From Planctomycetota bacterium (GTDB lineage Bacteria; Planctomycetota; UBA8742; UBA2392), in assembly GCA_022071975.1 (NCBI GenBank), contig JAJVIO010000060.1, positions 13,565 to 77,564 on the forward strand: a DNA stretch of 64,000 bases, read 5' to 3'. Both the position numbers and the translations under genes were made by a program. Of this stretch, positions 15,667 through 23,444 are shown one piece after another; within the stretch, counting starts at the first letter, position 1, and every line of letters starts with the position of its first letter. The notes beneath the pieces are model-generated. The model saw only the letters and a list, made by a program, of their open reading frames with translations. It was not told the origin of the DNA and searched no databases.

Positions 15667-16566
15667 TCAAGGCTTTTTCCGCGCGGCCGCGGTCAGCTGG
15701 CGCAGGTCGGCCGCCAGTACGGCATCCAGCTTCTTGCGCTCTTGGAGCTCCCGCTCGGCCTGTTCGGCCTTGATACGCAGGGCCTGCAGCAGCTTCACCG
15801 GCTCGACCGGCGGGTAGTCGCCCGGATTGTTCACAGCGTGCCCGACCAGGGCTCGCAGGCTCTTGGGCTGCACGCGGCCGTCGTCGATGGCCACGATTAC
15901 CTGGGCGAAGGCGCGCACCAGCTCAGCAGTCGGGCCAGCCACCTGGCGCAACTCGGCCAGCACTTGCTCGACGGATCCACCGCCGCGGGCCGCAACCAGC
16001 GCCGCCAGGGCGTGCGCCAGGCTGCGCAGCTGACTCCTGAGCAGTTTCTCGTCGTCGTCGCGCGCTTCGCGCACAGGGTTCGAGTCTGTGTTAGACGACG
16101 ATGGGGTTAAATCTGATCTTCGCGCGCGTGTACCTTTATGTCCGGGGGGAACAGTTGTTCCCCTTTCGGGCACATCCGTTCCCACCGGCTTGCTCGAATC
16201 GTCGACCTCGGGCACGGCCGTTCCCGCCACGCGGCGGTACCAGTCCTCCACGCCCGCGCGGGCGCTCGCGGGCACCACGGGCACCAGGCGGATGGTCCTG
16301 CCCTCGCGCTCGATGAGCTGCAGGGCCTGCAACTCGTCGAGCGCTTTGTTGGCGCCGCGCTTGGTGATGCCGATGCGCCGGCCGATCTCGGCGCCCGTGA
16401 GCTGGCACTCGTAGCCGGCGCGGCCGAAGGCCCAGCACTCAACGGCCAGGCAATCCAGCACGGCGCGTTGGGCGCCGCTGAGCTTCATGCGCGACCAGGC
16501 CATCAGAAGGGGCAGGGAGAGCCTGACGTGACCCTGCTGCTTGACGTGTGCCTTCAGGGGCTCCAA
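15667..16566 (-). CDS. replication-initiator-like winged-helix protein, 299 aa
   Basis: The N-terminal 100 residues read like phage replication proteins of the O/DnaD-like type: HVRLSLPLLMAWSRMKLSG, then a winged helix (LTGAEIGRRIGITKRGANKA, DELQALQLIEREGRTIRLVP). A disordered Ser/Thr/Arg-rich linker (about 140-185) and a helical C-terminal domain follow. TTG at 16566 is chosen because GGAG lies seven bases upstream and the conserved HVRLSLPLL segment is retained. It probably loads the element's DnaB or regulates early genes. Confidence 0.6.
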   Translation of the reverse strand: MEPLKAHVKQQGHVRLSLPLLMAWSRMKLSGAQRAVLDCLAVECWAFGRAGYECQLTGAEIGRRIGITKRGANKALDELQALQLIEREGRTIRLVPVVPASARAGVEDWYRRVAGTAVPEVDDSSKPVGTDVPERGTTVPPGHKGTRARRSDLTPSSSNTDSNPVREARDDDEKLLRSQLRSLAHALAALVAARGGGSVEQVLAELRQVAGPTAELVRAFAQVIVAIDDGRVQPKSLRALVGHAVNNPGDYPPVEPVKLLQALRIKAEQAERELQERKKLDAVLAADLRQLTAAARKKP

Positions 16567-16762
16567 GGACCCGCTCCATCTATATTGAAGAGACAAACCA
16601 ACACCATCCCGCCGTAAGCGGTTGCAACACAATGTAATGCAAAAGTCAGAAGCGCCGAAAACGGGCAGAGTTAGGGCGCGCGGGTCTGTTGCATGGTGAT
16701 CTCCGGTGAAGTTGGGAAAGTGGGTTTGTGCCGATGGGACCGGCGGCACGCCGGGGGACCCT
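16567..16762 (-). promoter_or_regulatory. intergenic region, possible promoter or origin
   Basis: This 196-base gap separates the 84-aa gene from the replication-like gene and is among the largest gene-free gaps in the element. It holds a locally AT-rich stretch around 16,570-16,650 and, at 16,736-16,754, a copy of GGGACCGGCGGCACGCCGG that recurs at 27,857-27,875. No iterons or clear -35/-10 pair could be fixed by eye. Confidence 0.3.
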
Positions 16763-17017
16763 TTATCCGGGGTCACCCTCGGGGGAAGTCTCGCGACTCA
16801 TGCACTGCTGGCGTGTGGTCTTGCCTTCCAGGAAGTCCAGTGCGACCTGCAGCGGATGGATGATCCAGGAGCGGTGGTGCAGGTCGACGGTTTCCTTCAG
16901 CTCTTGGCTGAAGTTCGCTCGCTTAAGCGTCGCGCTCTCCTGGGCATCCTTGATCAGCCTGCGCAGTAGAGCGCGGTCGGTGTCGCTGATGGCGATCCTC
17001 CGTTTCATGTAGCGCAT
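16763..17017 (-). CDS. hypothetical small protein, 84 aa
   Basis: A basic N-terminus (MRYMKRRIAIS) and a helical body with several His residues (VDLHHRSWIIHPLQ). GGAG lies six bases before the first ATG. It starts three bases after the stop of the 225-aa gene, so it belongs to the same operon. No family recognised. Confidence 0.5.
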   Translation of the reverse strand: MRYMKRRIAISDTDRALLRRLIKDAQESATLKRANFSQELKETVDLHHRSWIIHPLQVALDFLEGKTTRQQCMSRETSPEGDPG

Positions 17018-17020
17018 GGC

Positions 17021-17698
17021 CTACTCCGCGTCCGTGATGTCTTCGTCTTCGAGTTCGTCGTCCATCTCGTCCGCTGCCCGCTGCAGGTCGCCGGGGAAGA
17101 CCGCGTTGTTTTCCTTGCGCGCCTCTTCGGCTTCGGCGTCGAAGTACTCCTGGTCGCTGGGGGCGGTCACGTACTGTGTGCGGCGCTTGCAGTCCTGGTC
17201 GATCTCCTCGTCGCTGACGCCGAGCTGCTTGAGCTTTGCGCGCGCGTCGGCGATCTGCCGGTCGGCATATTTGAGCTGGCGGCGGAACTCTCCGACGAAG
17301 GCTTTGCGCTCGGCGTCGCTGGTGACCACGCGCGCCGGCCATTCCGCGCGTTGGATGCGCGCGGGGAACTCCGTGACGGGCTCCAGCTGCTGCAGACACG
17401 AGATAGCGTCGTTGGCGTTGTTCACGCCGGCCGCCAGCGCGTCTTTGAGGCGGTCGATCTTGTAGGCGCGCGTGCAGCCATCGAGGATGCGCCGCTTTTC
17501 GATCATCAGCAGGTCGTCGGCGGTCCGCTGCAGGTCGCTGACGTACGCGTTGAGGGTCTGCCGGCCATTGCCGTCGCTGATCCCGTCGTGAACTCGGACC
17601 TCGGCCTCCAGTGTGATACCGGGGCGGAAGTTGGAGTAGCTTTCGTGCGGGTGGTTGAACGTGCAACCCGCGTGCACCGTGATCCTGACAATCTGCAT
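17021..17698 (-). CDS. hypothetical early phage-like protein, 225 aa
   Basis: The N-terminal 45 residues look like a small beta domain (RITVHAGCTFNHPHESYSNF, then TLEAEVRVHDG) of a kind I associate with phage early proteins of unknown role. A helical region with coiled-coil character and a very acidic C-terminus (ADEMDDELEDEDITDAE) follow. Acidic C-terminal tails are typical of single-strand DNA-binding proteins, but no OB fold is evident. ATG at 17698 has AAGGAG seven bases upstream. Confidence 0.6.
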   Translation of the reverse strand: MQIVRITVHAGCTFNHPHESYSNFRPGITLEAEVRVHDGISDGNGRQTLNAYVSDLQRTADDLLMIEKRRILDGCTRAYKIDRLKDALAAGVNNANDAISCLQQLEPVTEFPARIQRAEWPARVVTSDAERKAFVGEFRRQLKYADRQIADARAKLKQLGVSDEEIDQDCKRRTQYVTAPSDQEYFDAEAEEARKENNAVFPGDLQRAADEMDDELEDEDITDAE

Positions 17699-17709
17699 GT
17701 GTTGGCTCC

Positions 17710-18057
17710 TTAGACCATGGCTGTGTAAGGGGTGACTTCCGCGCCGCAGCGCGGACAGCGATCGGTACCGTTGTCGTCCACGGGCTCGCCACCGGAGACA
17801 AAACTGTCCCACAGGCAGGGGCCGCCCTTGCCGTGGGGCAGGTCTTTCACCTGGTCGATGTGCTTGCACCAGCCGCGGAACTTGTAGCCGGGGCAGCTGC
17901 AGTGCCAGCCGTACTGGGCCCCCTGGCGCTCCTGCTCGGGCGGCGACAGCAGCATGTGGCGCACCTGGTACTGGTTGCCTTTGCTGCCCTGCACGTAGGT
18001 CTCGAAGTTCTCGTGCGAGCTGCAGGCGTAGTGGGTCTCGGGCGTCAGGTCAGGCAT
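17710..18057 (-). CDS. SWIM-like zinc protein, 115 aa
   Basis: The centre shows HCSCPGYKFRGWCKH, close to the SWIM zinc-finger pattern CxC-x(n)-CxH. A C-terminal CPRCGAE half-finger suggests a second metal site. SWIM domains bind DNA or proteins and occur in phage and transposon proteins. The start overlaps the upstream gene by eight bases. It probably works with the neighbouring early genes in DNA metabolism. Confidence 0.65.
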   Translation of the reverse strand: MPDLTPETHYACSSHENFETYVQGSKGNQYQVRHMLLSPPEQERQGAQYGWHCSCPGYKFRGWCKHIDQVKDLPHGKGGPCLWDSFVSGGEPVDDNGTDRCPRCGAEVTPYTAMV

Positions 18058-18331
18058 TGTCGTCCTCCAGCAACCCGCGCTCGCGCAGGCAGTCAAAACA
18101 GACGGGGAATATCTCGTCCTGGCTGGCGTCGCCGGCCTGGGCTCGCTGGTGGTGTCGCTCGCACAGGATCGCGTCGTCGTCCTGGTAGGCGGGCGGCTCG
18201 CCGCGGTCGATCACGCACAGGCAGACCGCCTTCCAGCGCCGCTTGCCGTGGTTGCCGCAGTCGATCAGGTAGGGCGGCGAGTGCCGCGCCTTGCGCGGCG
18301 TCATGCGCCGACCGAATCGCTTACTCCCCAT
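18050..18331 (-). CDS. Cys-rich putative zinc protein, 93 aa
   Basis: Cysteines and histidines are arranged in pairs (CGNH, CLCVID, CERHH, CFDCLRERG), suggesting one or two zinc sites in a small basic protein. It starts at ATG 18331 inside the end of the upstream membrane protein. It is one of several zinc-binding small proteins in this early operon. Confidence 0.55.
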   Translation of the reverse strand: MGSKRFGRRMTPRKARHSPPYLIDCGNHGKRRWKAVCLCVIDRGEPPAYQDDDAILCERHHQRAQAGDASQDEIFPVCFDCLRERGLLEDDNA

Positions 18332-18857
18332 GGCGCTTCCTCCGCCAGCGCACACACAGCCAGCCCTTAAGAAACACAAGCCGTGCGATCGTGTAGCCGA
18401 ACTCCAGCGCCATAGAGGCGGCCAGAATCTGGGCTAGAACCGCAAGGGTGAACGACAGCCTGGAGTCTGTTGCAGCAAACCAGATCGCCAGTGCAGCGAA
18501 GCCAGCCCAGAATCCGCTGTACGCAATCAGACGAACACGTAGATCCGACAACGACCACTGAGGGTCCCCGCTGGGGTGGCAGACCACCTCTTCGCCATCA
18601 AGGAATGACGAGATCGGCAGGTCCGGAATCGTCTCCGCCTTGCTCAGCTCGTAGAAGTACTCCGTGTGCAGGTCCAAGATGTGGTCGCCCGCGGCATGCT
18701 TCCTCGACTCGACCACCAGGTCGCCGTCTCGCGCGGCTCGAATTTCCGAACCTTCGAGATCCTGCTGCATCTCCCACTCGCAGTCGCGGCACTTGCAGGT
18801 CAGCCTGGTGCGCAGGTGCTTTGCGCTCACGCTGCTCATGATCTGCTTCAGCTCCAT
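18321..18857 (-). CDS. zinc-ribbon-like protein with C-terminal membrane hairpin, 178 aa
   Basis: The N-terminal region has a CxC/CxxC cluster (LTCKCRDCEWEM), then a soluble acidic domain. Two hydrophobic segments follow near residues 112-130 (YSGFWAGFAALAIWFAA) and 135-158 (FTLAVLAQILAASMALEFGY). The C-terminus is basic (RWRRKRHGE). A phage membrane protein facing the cytoplasm is likely; the function is unknown. Its ATG overlaps the stop of the MptE-like gene as ATGA. Confidence 0.6.
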   Translation of the reverse strand: MELKQIMSSVSAKHLRTRLTCKCRDCEWEMQQDLEGSEIRAARDGDLVVESRKHAAGDHILDLHTEYFYELSKAETIPDLPISSFLDGEEVVCHPSGDPQWSLSDLRVRLIAYSGFWAGFAALAIWFAATDSRLSFTLAVLAQILAASMALEFGYTIARLVFLKGWLCVRWRRKRHGE

Positions 18858-19579
18858 CACTTCCTCCCGATCGTGACGCGCATGCCCGGCCGCCACCACA
18901 GCGGCTTGCGGGGAAGCAGGATCTCCGTTCCCCGGTAGAACTTGCTCAACTGGTCGACCGCTTCGCCCGTGTAGTCGTTCTGGGCCTGGGCCCAGGTGCG
19001 TGTGCGCGCCGGCCGCGATGCCAGCGGCTGCACGCCGGCGGCGTACTCGCCGCGCAGGCGCTTGGGCCCCTGGTCGGCGTCCTCCTGGGCGGTCTGCTTC
19101 GGGTCGTGCGGGTAGCCGTCCATGCCCAGGGCGACGATGCGGGTGAAGTCGTATTTCTCGAGCAGCACCCACAGCATCAGCACGCCGCTGGTGATCCAGG
19201 GCGAACGCGGGCGCCCGTATGCCGTGCGCGGCAGGGTGACGTCGTGGTGCAGGTGGTGGAGCGCCGCCGGGCCGAACTGGAAGTCGACCGGCCGGGCGGT
19301 GTTCCGGCAGGGCTGGACCTTGCTCGCGTTCGAGATCTCGAGGAAGCGCTCCAGGGCGCCCGGTCGCATGAACACCTGCGTGCCCTGTCCCAGCAGCGTG
19401 GTGATGGTGTCGGCGTAGGCCTCCGCCGCGGCGCACTCGCCCACCAGGTAGAAGTCGGGCGGATAGTCCGCCTTGCGCAGCAGAGCCACACTGCCGTTCA
19501 CACAGGCGACCTTCGCGTCGCGCGGGATTTTGACGCCGGCGGCGCTGGGGCCGCTGCAGATGAGCCAGCATTCCTTCAA
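18857..19579 (-). CDS. MptE/DUF115-like Rossmann-fold protein, 240 aa
   Basis: WLICSGPSA at the N-terminus and the later TSGVLMLWVLLEKYDFTRIV, ALGMDGYP segment match a phage protein group related to the MptE-like/DUF115 (6-hydroxymethylpterin pyrophosphokinase) and sialyltransferase-like fold. Phage members are of unknown role but probably bind a nucleotide or sugar nucleotide. The start is TTG at 19579 (GGGAGG upstream), overlapping the upstream stop as TTGA. Glycan or nucleotide modification is possible. Confidence 0.6.
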   Translation of the reverse strand: MKECWLICSGPSAAGVKIPRDAKVACVNGSVALLRKADYPPDFYLVGECAAAEAYADTITTLLGQGTQVFMRPGALERFLEISNASKVQPCRNTARPVDFQFGPAALHHLHHDVTLPRTAYGRPRSPWITSGVLMLWVLLEKYDFTRIVALGMDGYPHDPKQTAQEDADQGPKRLRGEYAAGVQPLASRPARTRTWAQAQNDYTGEAVDQLSKFYRGTEILLPRKPLWWRPGMRVTIGRK

Positions 19580-20115
19580 AACAGCCTCCCTTGCGCCTGT
19601 TGCTGTTCGCGCTCGAGGCGGCGTTTGCGCTCGGCCTCGGTCTCGACCTCTTCGGGCGGCTTGCCGATCGCGCCGCTCCGCATGCTTTCCGGCTTCTCGG
19701 GCGCGGGGCCCTTCATGCCGCCGTCTCGCCAACGCCGCAGTTCCGCGTAGTAGCGCGCCGCGTCGTTGGTCGATGGATTGCCCTTGAAGGTTGCTCCCAT
19801 GCGAGCCATGTCTGCCTCCGTGAGCACCGGCGCCTCGCCGGTCTCGTCCAGGGGGATGTTGATGCCGTCGGCGATCGCGGCGCGGATGCTCTCCCACACC
19901 AGCTGCCACACGGAGCCCTGCAGGCGCGGGAAACCGTGCACCCGTGCGTACAGGGCGCGCTGGCGGCCCTTGTTTTTCAGGGGCTTGTTCACGGCGAACA
20001 CGTCGTAGTTGCCCACCTGGCGACCGCCTGTGCCGTCGTTGGCGATCATCAGCAGGCCCATCAGCTCGCGCTCGCGGCTGGTCGCTTTCAGGAAGTCGAT
20101 CTGCACGATGATCAT
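19576..20115 (-). CDS. hypothetical early protein, 179 aa
   Basis: Soluble, with a beta-like N-terminal part (GGRQVGNYDVFAVNKPL). A helical middle and a highly charged C-terminal tail with many Glu, Arg and Gln (TEAERKRRLEREQQQAQG) follow. Not recognised. It overlaps the helix-turn-helix gene upstream by four bases and the MptE-like gene downstream by four. Confidence 0.55.
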   Translation of the reverse strand: MIIVQIDFLKATSRERELMGLLMIANDGTGGRQVGNYDVFAVNKPLKNKGRQRALYARVHGFPRLQGSVWQLVWESIRAAIADGINIPLDETGEAPVLTEADMARMGATFKGNPSTNDAARYYAELRRWRDGGMKGPAPEKPESMRSGAIGKPPEEVETEAERKRRLEREQQQAQGRLF

Positions 20116-20327
20116 GCGACGAACAGCTCCCTGGCCAGTTGATCCGCCTCTGCGTTGGTTTTGGCACCGCGCCGGCGCTTCGGCCCGGTCAGGCGCCCGC
20201 GCTTGCGAGCCATGTACAGGCAGCTGTTCACGCGGCCCAGGCTGACGCCCACCGTGGCGGCGATCTGCTTGTAGGGCACGCCCGCCTCATAGAGCGTGCA
20301 GATCCGCTCGTTCTTGCTCAGCGCCAT
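20112..20327 (-). CDS. small helix-turn-helix regulator, 71 aa
   Basis: NERICTLYEAGVPYKQIAATVGVSLGRVNSCLYMARKRG contains a clear helix-turn-helix of the resolvase/sigma-region-4 type, followed by a basic linker. The ATG at 20327 has GGGAG at six bases; an in-frame ATG lies at 20339. It is a probable DNA-binding regulator of early transcription or a terminase-small-like DNA recogniser. Confidence 0.6.
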   Translation of the reverse strand: MALSKNERICTLYEAGVPYKQIAATVGVSLGRVNSCLYMARKRGRLTGPKRRRGAKTNAEADQLARELFVA

Positions 20328-20343
20328 TTGGTCTCCCATTCGC

Positions 20344-20619
20344 CTAGCTGATGTGCGGTTCGTTCTTGCCTTCCACGCCCTGCTGTGTGCGCAGCTCGGT
20401 GCGGCGCTTCAGCCACAACAGCGCCTCCTCAAGCTTGGTGATGGCCAGGGCGTTCTCGCGGCACGGGAAGCGTAACTGCAAGCCGCGCAGGCGGTGCAGC
20501 AGCACGTCCTCGATGATCTCTTCGTTCTGGCAGCCGTTCCTGCCGACTTCGCCGACCGGGCCGTCCTGGAAGTGGATCTCGTAGTCGTCGGTCCTGTAGT
20601 GGTGGATGTCTTCGCTCAC
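20344..20619 (-). CDS. Acb2/Tad1 hairpin-domain protein (putative anti-CBASS/Thoeris sponge), 91 aa
   Basis: Residues 30-78 give the signature of the Acb2/Tad1 helical-hairpin family. NGCQNEEIIEDVLLHRLRGL forms the first helix. FPCRENALAITKLEEALLWL then gives the turn and second helix, and a C-terminal GVEG follows, as in many phage homologues. Known Acb2 and Tad1 proteins are oligomers that capture cyclic di/trinucleotides or gcADPR signals and so silence CBASS or Thoeris defence. The N-terminal 28 residues (HYRTDDYEIHFQDGPVGEVG) are also typical of phage members. It is operonic with the 265-aa gene. Binding activity here is inferred. Confidence 0.8.
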   Translation of the reverse strand: MSEDIHHYRTDDYEIHFQDGPVGEVGRNGCQNEEIIEDVLLHRLRGLQLRFPCRENALAITKLEEALLWLKRRTELRTQQGVEGKNEPHIS

Positions 20620-21413
20620 GTTCGTTCTCCTTTGGCTAGCGGCGTGTTTTTCAGCAGTGCGGCCACCTGCTGCAGGTTCTCCCTGCCCGTCATGCCGCGC
20701 GGGTTGTTCGGGTCTTGGATCGCGATCGTCTCGACCACCGCGGCTGCTCGGTGGTTCTGCACGCAGTTTTCCAGCAGGCTGTGTAGCTCGGGCTGGTCGT
20801 CGCCCAGGCTGACCGTGCCGTCGCGGGTCACCTTCACGCTGCAGGCGCCGTCGGCGAGTTTCACGGCCAGGGTGAAAGCGCCGAGCTGGTCGGAGTACTT
20901 CTGGATCACCCGGTCCGTGAACTCGCGCTCCAGCAGCTTGAAGCTTGCGCTGGTCAGCAGCTCGTCCTTGTGGGCGAGGAAGTCCTCGATGCGCACGGCC
21001 TTCACGTCGTGCAGCTGGTAGGAGCTGCGCAGGGTTTCCAGGATCCCGACCAGGTCGAGCTCAATGGGCACCAGCTCGACCCAGATCTTCGCCGCGTCCA
21101 GGGCGGCCGCCAGCACGCCCACGTCCCCCTTGCGCCCCTGCACGCCGACCAGGCCGCGCGAGCGGATCAGGCGGAAGTCGAAAACCTCGTTGACCTCCAC
21201 GCTGCGCTTCTCTGGCTCCCAGCTTTCGGGGTTGACCGTGGTGATCTCCTGCAGGTGGCGGTGCAGCAGCTTGCCGTAGACGCGACCGGGCGCGTACTGG
21301 CGCCCGCGCCAGCGGAAGGCCTCAGGCGCGAGCCACTGGTCCCATTGCAGGCGCGCGATCGCGTCCCAGGACAGGCCGCCGCACAGGAAGTCTCTGTAGT
21401 GCCAGGTGATCAA
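20616..21413 (-). CDS. element copy of a host-shared protein family, 265 aa
   Basis: I do not recognise the family. The C-terminal 100 residues clearly match the chromosomal protein at 35,493-36,230: VKAVRIEDFLAHKDELL..ASFKLL against VKTLRIKDYLARENML..ASFKIL, then SDQLGAFTLAVKLADGACSV against SDQLDAFTLTLKLPDGACAL. The N-terminal halves are also alignable (GRVYGKLLHRH, VNPESWEPEKR against KGRYIYTKLGK, IDPESLEPTEE). The start is TTG at 21413, with GGAGG nearby and a TTGA overlap. Confidence 0.7.
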   Translation of the reverse strand: MITWHYRDFLCGGLSWDAIARLQWDQWLAPEAFRWRGRQYAPGRVYGKLLHRHLQEITTVNPESWEPEKRSVEVNEVFDFRLIRSRGLVGVQGRKGDVGVLAAALDAAKIWVELVPIELDLVGILETLRSSYQLHDVKAVRIEDFLAHKDELLTSASFKLLEREFTDRVIQKYSDQLGAFTLAVKLADGACSVKVTRDGTVSLGDDQPELHSLLENCVQNHRAAAVVETIAIQDPNNPRGMTGRENLQQVAALLKNTPLAKGERT

Positions 21414-21769
21414 TTCGCCTCCAGCCTTTTCTTCTCCATGGCGTGACGCATGGCCTCGATGCGCTGGATCTGGGTGGGGCCGTTGGCCGGTGAAGTGAAG
21501 AAGCCCAGGAAGGTGAATTCGCCCGCCTCGTCTTGCTCCCAGTGCCAGGTCAGGTTTGAGGCCGGGCCCTCGATCCACTCGATGCGCAGGAACACTCCAT
21601 TGTGCACCGGGTGGGGCAGCACGGCGAAGCGCAGGCCGCACTTGCCATCCGTGGCTTCTCCGAACACGTCGGAAGGCCAGCCATCACCCGCTTGAGCGCG
21701 GGCGTGCTCGACGATTCCGCGCAGAGCTTCCTTGGTGATCAGGACCTTGAGTGTGTTGCTGTCGCTCAT
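21410..21769 (-). CDS. hypothetical early protein, 119 aa
   Basis: Soluble protein with a helical start (ITKEALRGIVEHARAQAG) and a beta-rich second half containing aromatic residues (NLTWHWEQDEAGEFTFLGFF). Unknown family. It overlaps the genes on both sides by four bases, so it is part of the same operon. Confidence 0.55.
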   Translation of the reverse strand: MSDSNTLKVLITKEALRGIVEHARAQAGDGWPSDVFGEATDGKCGLRFAVLPHPVHNGVFLRIEWIEGPASNLTWHWEQDEAGEFTFLGFFTSPANGPTQIQRIEAMRHAMEKKRLEAN

Positions 21770-22614
21770 GCCCGCTCCTTCTCAACCTCGAGCATGGCGC
21801 GGTTGAGCTCGACCATCAGGAACAGCAGGGCGCAGTCGTCGCGCAGGTCGGCGTCGGCCTGGATGTCGCGCAGGATCTCGTCCTTGTCCGCCAGCACTCC
21901 CAGGTGCCAGGTTGCGCCCATGCCGCGGCCGTGGTGGTTGGCGATCTGCACCCGCTCGTCGCGCGGGATGTCGCCGCATTTAGCAGCCAGCTCGTCGCGC
22001 TTCGCGAAGGGCAGCGCGTTGACCATGAAGCGCAGGCCGGTTTCGCTCTGCCCTTCCGCCTGCGCGCAAGCGCTGCACAAGGTCTGGGTCGCGTCCACCC
22101 AGTGGCAGGGTTTGCCGGTCTTCTCCACGCACTGCCGGCAGTCGAGCTCCGTGCATCCGCATACCTGGCAGACGCCGCGGATCGTGCCGGTGCGGGCGTA
22201 TTCTTCCGCGGCGTCGGCGAGGGCGACGATCACCTTCTCACCAGCCTTGCGGTACCACTCGCTGTAGGTCCCTAAAGCTTCTTTCCGCGCGGCCTCGACC
22301 TCGGCCATTTGGGGCAGTTCTTCAAGGTCGCCGGCGTCGCCGACTTTGGGATCCGCCGGCTCGTAGGTCTGCTCGAAGATGTCTGGCTTGCAGGGGTAGA
22401 ACTCGCCCTTTACGCCCTTGATGATCCAGTCGTTGGGAAGGGCGCGCATGGTCCCCTCGAGCGTGGCAACCGACAGGGTGCGCACGTCGCTCGCCCACAC
22501 CGGGTACGCCGACGGCGCCCTCTCGCGCTTCGCCCAGGCGATCAGCTCTTCGGCGTTGTCTCCGGTGAACTGGCGCGCCTCGACCACGACCGGCCTTTTG
22601 CGGAAATGTCCCAT
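21766..22614 (-). CDS. phage protein with GDWIIxGVKGEFYPC domain and Cys cluster, 282 aa
   Basis: The N-terminal domain (FRKRPVVVEARQFTGDNAEE, then NDWIIKGVKGEFYPCKPDIF) is a common small phage domain of unknown role. The middle holds a Cys cluster (CQVCGCTELDCRQC, then CHW..LCSAC) typical of a phage zinc-finger module. The C-terminal part is helical and acidic. It looks like a fusion of two modules normally seen separately in phage genomes. The start ATG lies two bases after the neighbouring stop codon. Confidence 0.7.
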   Translation of the reverse strand: MGHFRKRPVVVEARQFTGDNAEELIAWAKRERAPSAYPVWASDVRTLSVATLEGTMRALPNDWIIKGVKGEFYPCKPDIFEQTYEPADPKVGDAGDLEELPQMAEVEAARKEALGTYSEWYRKAGEKVIVALADAAEEYARTGTIRGVCQVCGCTELDCRQCVEKTGKPCHWVDATQTLCSACAQAEGQSETGLRFMVNALPFAKRDELAAKCGDIPRDERVQIANHHGRGMGATWHLGVLADKDEILRDIQADADLRDDCALLFLMVELNRAMLEVEKERA

Positions 22615-22616
22615 GG

Positions 22617-22901
22617 CTATCCTTTCGTGTGCTGGTTCAGTTTGAGGACCTGGGCCGCGGCGGCCTCGGCCGCGTGGTGGACGTGCTGGGGTTTGACGCG
22701 GCAAGCCCAGTGGTCCGACAGGAACAGGTCCCCGTTCCCGCGGATCCCGGTCACCTTCACGGGTCCCTGCACTGCCCAGTGAGCGCCCGCGTTCAGCGCG
22801 TAGAAGACGCGATCGCCGACTTTGAACTTCGAGCGTTTGCCGCGAGTTGCCACGGTGGCGTTCAGCAGCCCCGGCGTCTGTGTGTTGATCAGAGTGGTCA
22901 T
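22617..22901 (-). CDS. hypothetical small protein, 94 aa
   Basis: The first half contains a small beta-barrel-like segment (KFKVGDRVFYALNAGAHWAV, then GPVKVTGIRGNGDLFL) reminiscent of KOW/SH3-like folds. The second half is helical and His/Ala-rich. No confident family. It lies downstream of a strong intergenic hairpin and upstream of the phage-domain fusion gene. Confidence 0.55.
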   Translation of the reverse strand: MTTLINTQTPGLLNATVATRGKRSKFKVGDRVFYALNAGAHWAVQGPVKVTGIRGNGDLFLSDHWACRVKPQHVHHAAEAAAAQVLKLNQHTKG

Positions 22902-22937
22902 GGTTGGCCTTTCGTGTGCTTTGCTCTCCACATCGGG

Positions 22938-22971
22938 GCGGCCGCGGCGGGGAGAGCGCCGCCGCGGCCGC
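22938..22971 (-). terminator. long GC hairpin between early genes
   Basis: GCGGCCGCGGCGG (22938-22950) pairs with CCGCCGCGGCCGC (22959-22971), a perfect 13-bp stem with an 8-nt loop. It is located just after the stop at 22979 on the minus strand. It has no T tract and could be a weak terminator or transcript-processing hairpin. Confidence 0.45.
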
Positions 22972-22978
22972 GTGCCGA

Positions 22979-23398
22979 TCACTCTGCGAGCTGTCCGCCA
23001 ACGAGCGCGCAGAGCTGCATGCAGGCCAGGCTGTGGTCGTTGCCCAGCAGCAGCAGGCCGTTGTGCCCGGCGTTCAGGCCGTCGCACAGGGTGGTCTGGG
23101 GGCCGCGGCGCGCCTCCGCCACCGCCGGCGCCGGGAAGGTGTCGAGCTCCAGCTCGACGGCCTGGCCCTTGGCCGGCTTCTTCGTGACGGGGGAGTTGAT
23201 CGCCGACGCCAGGTCGGCGTACTTGATCACCGCCGTCTTGCCGCCGGCGAAGACCACGAACTCCTGGGCCTCGTCGTCGCGGTACAGGCCCTTCACGCCC
23301 GAGCCGCGCGTCTCGCTGTTGCAGACGTGCTCGCGGGCGTGCTCCTTCAGCTTCTTGACCTCGGACCAGGGGATCCAGGTCGTAACCGGTGCTGCCAT
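22979..23398 (-). CDS. paralogue A of a tandem pair, 139 aa
   Basis: Unknown family. It shares its plan with the gene at 23,445-23,891. TWIPWSEVKKLKEHAREHV is followed by a GSGVKGLYRDDEAQEFVVF strand, KTAVIKYADLASAI, and a C-terminal LCDGLNAGHNGLLLLGNDHS segment. The ATG at 23398 is chosen over one six bases earlier because the latter abuts AAGGAG. Confidence 0.6.
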   Translation of the reverse strand: MAAPVTTWIPWSEVKKLKEHAREHVCNSETRGSGVKGLYRDDEAQEFVVFAGGKTAVIKYADLASAINSPVTKKPAKGQAVELELDTFPAPAVAEARRGPQTTLCDGLNAGHNGLLLLGNDHSLACMQLCALVGGQLAE

Positions 23399-23444
23399 GT
23401 CCATCTCCTTGCTTCGTGGTTGCGGCGGAGCCGCTTCAATTCAG

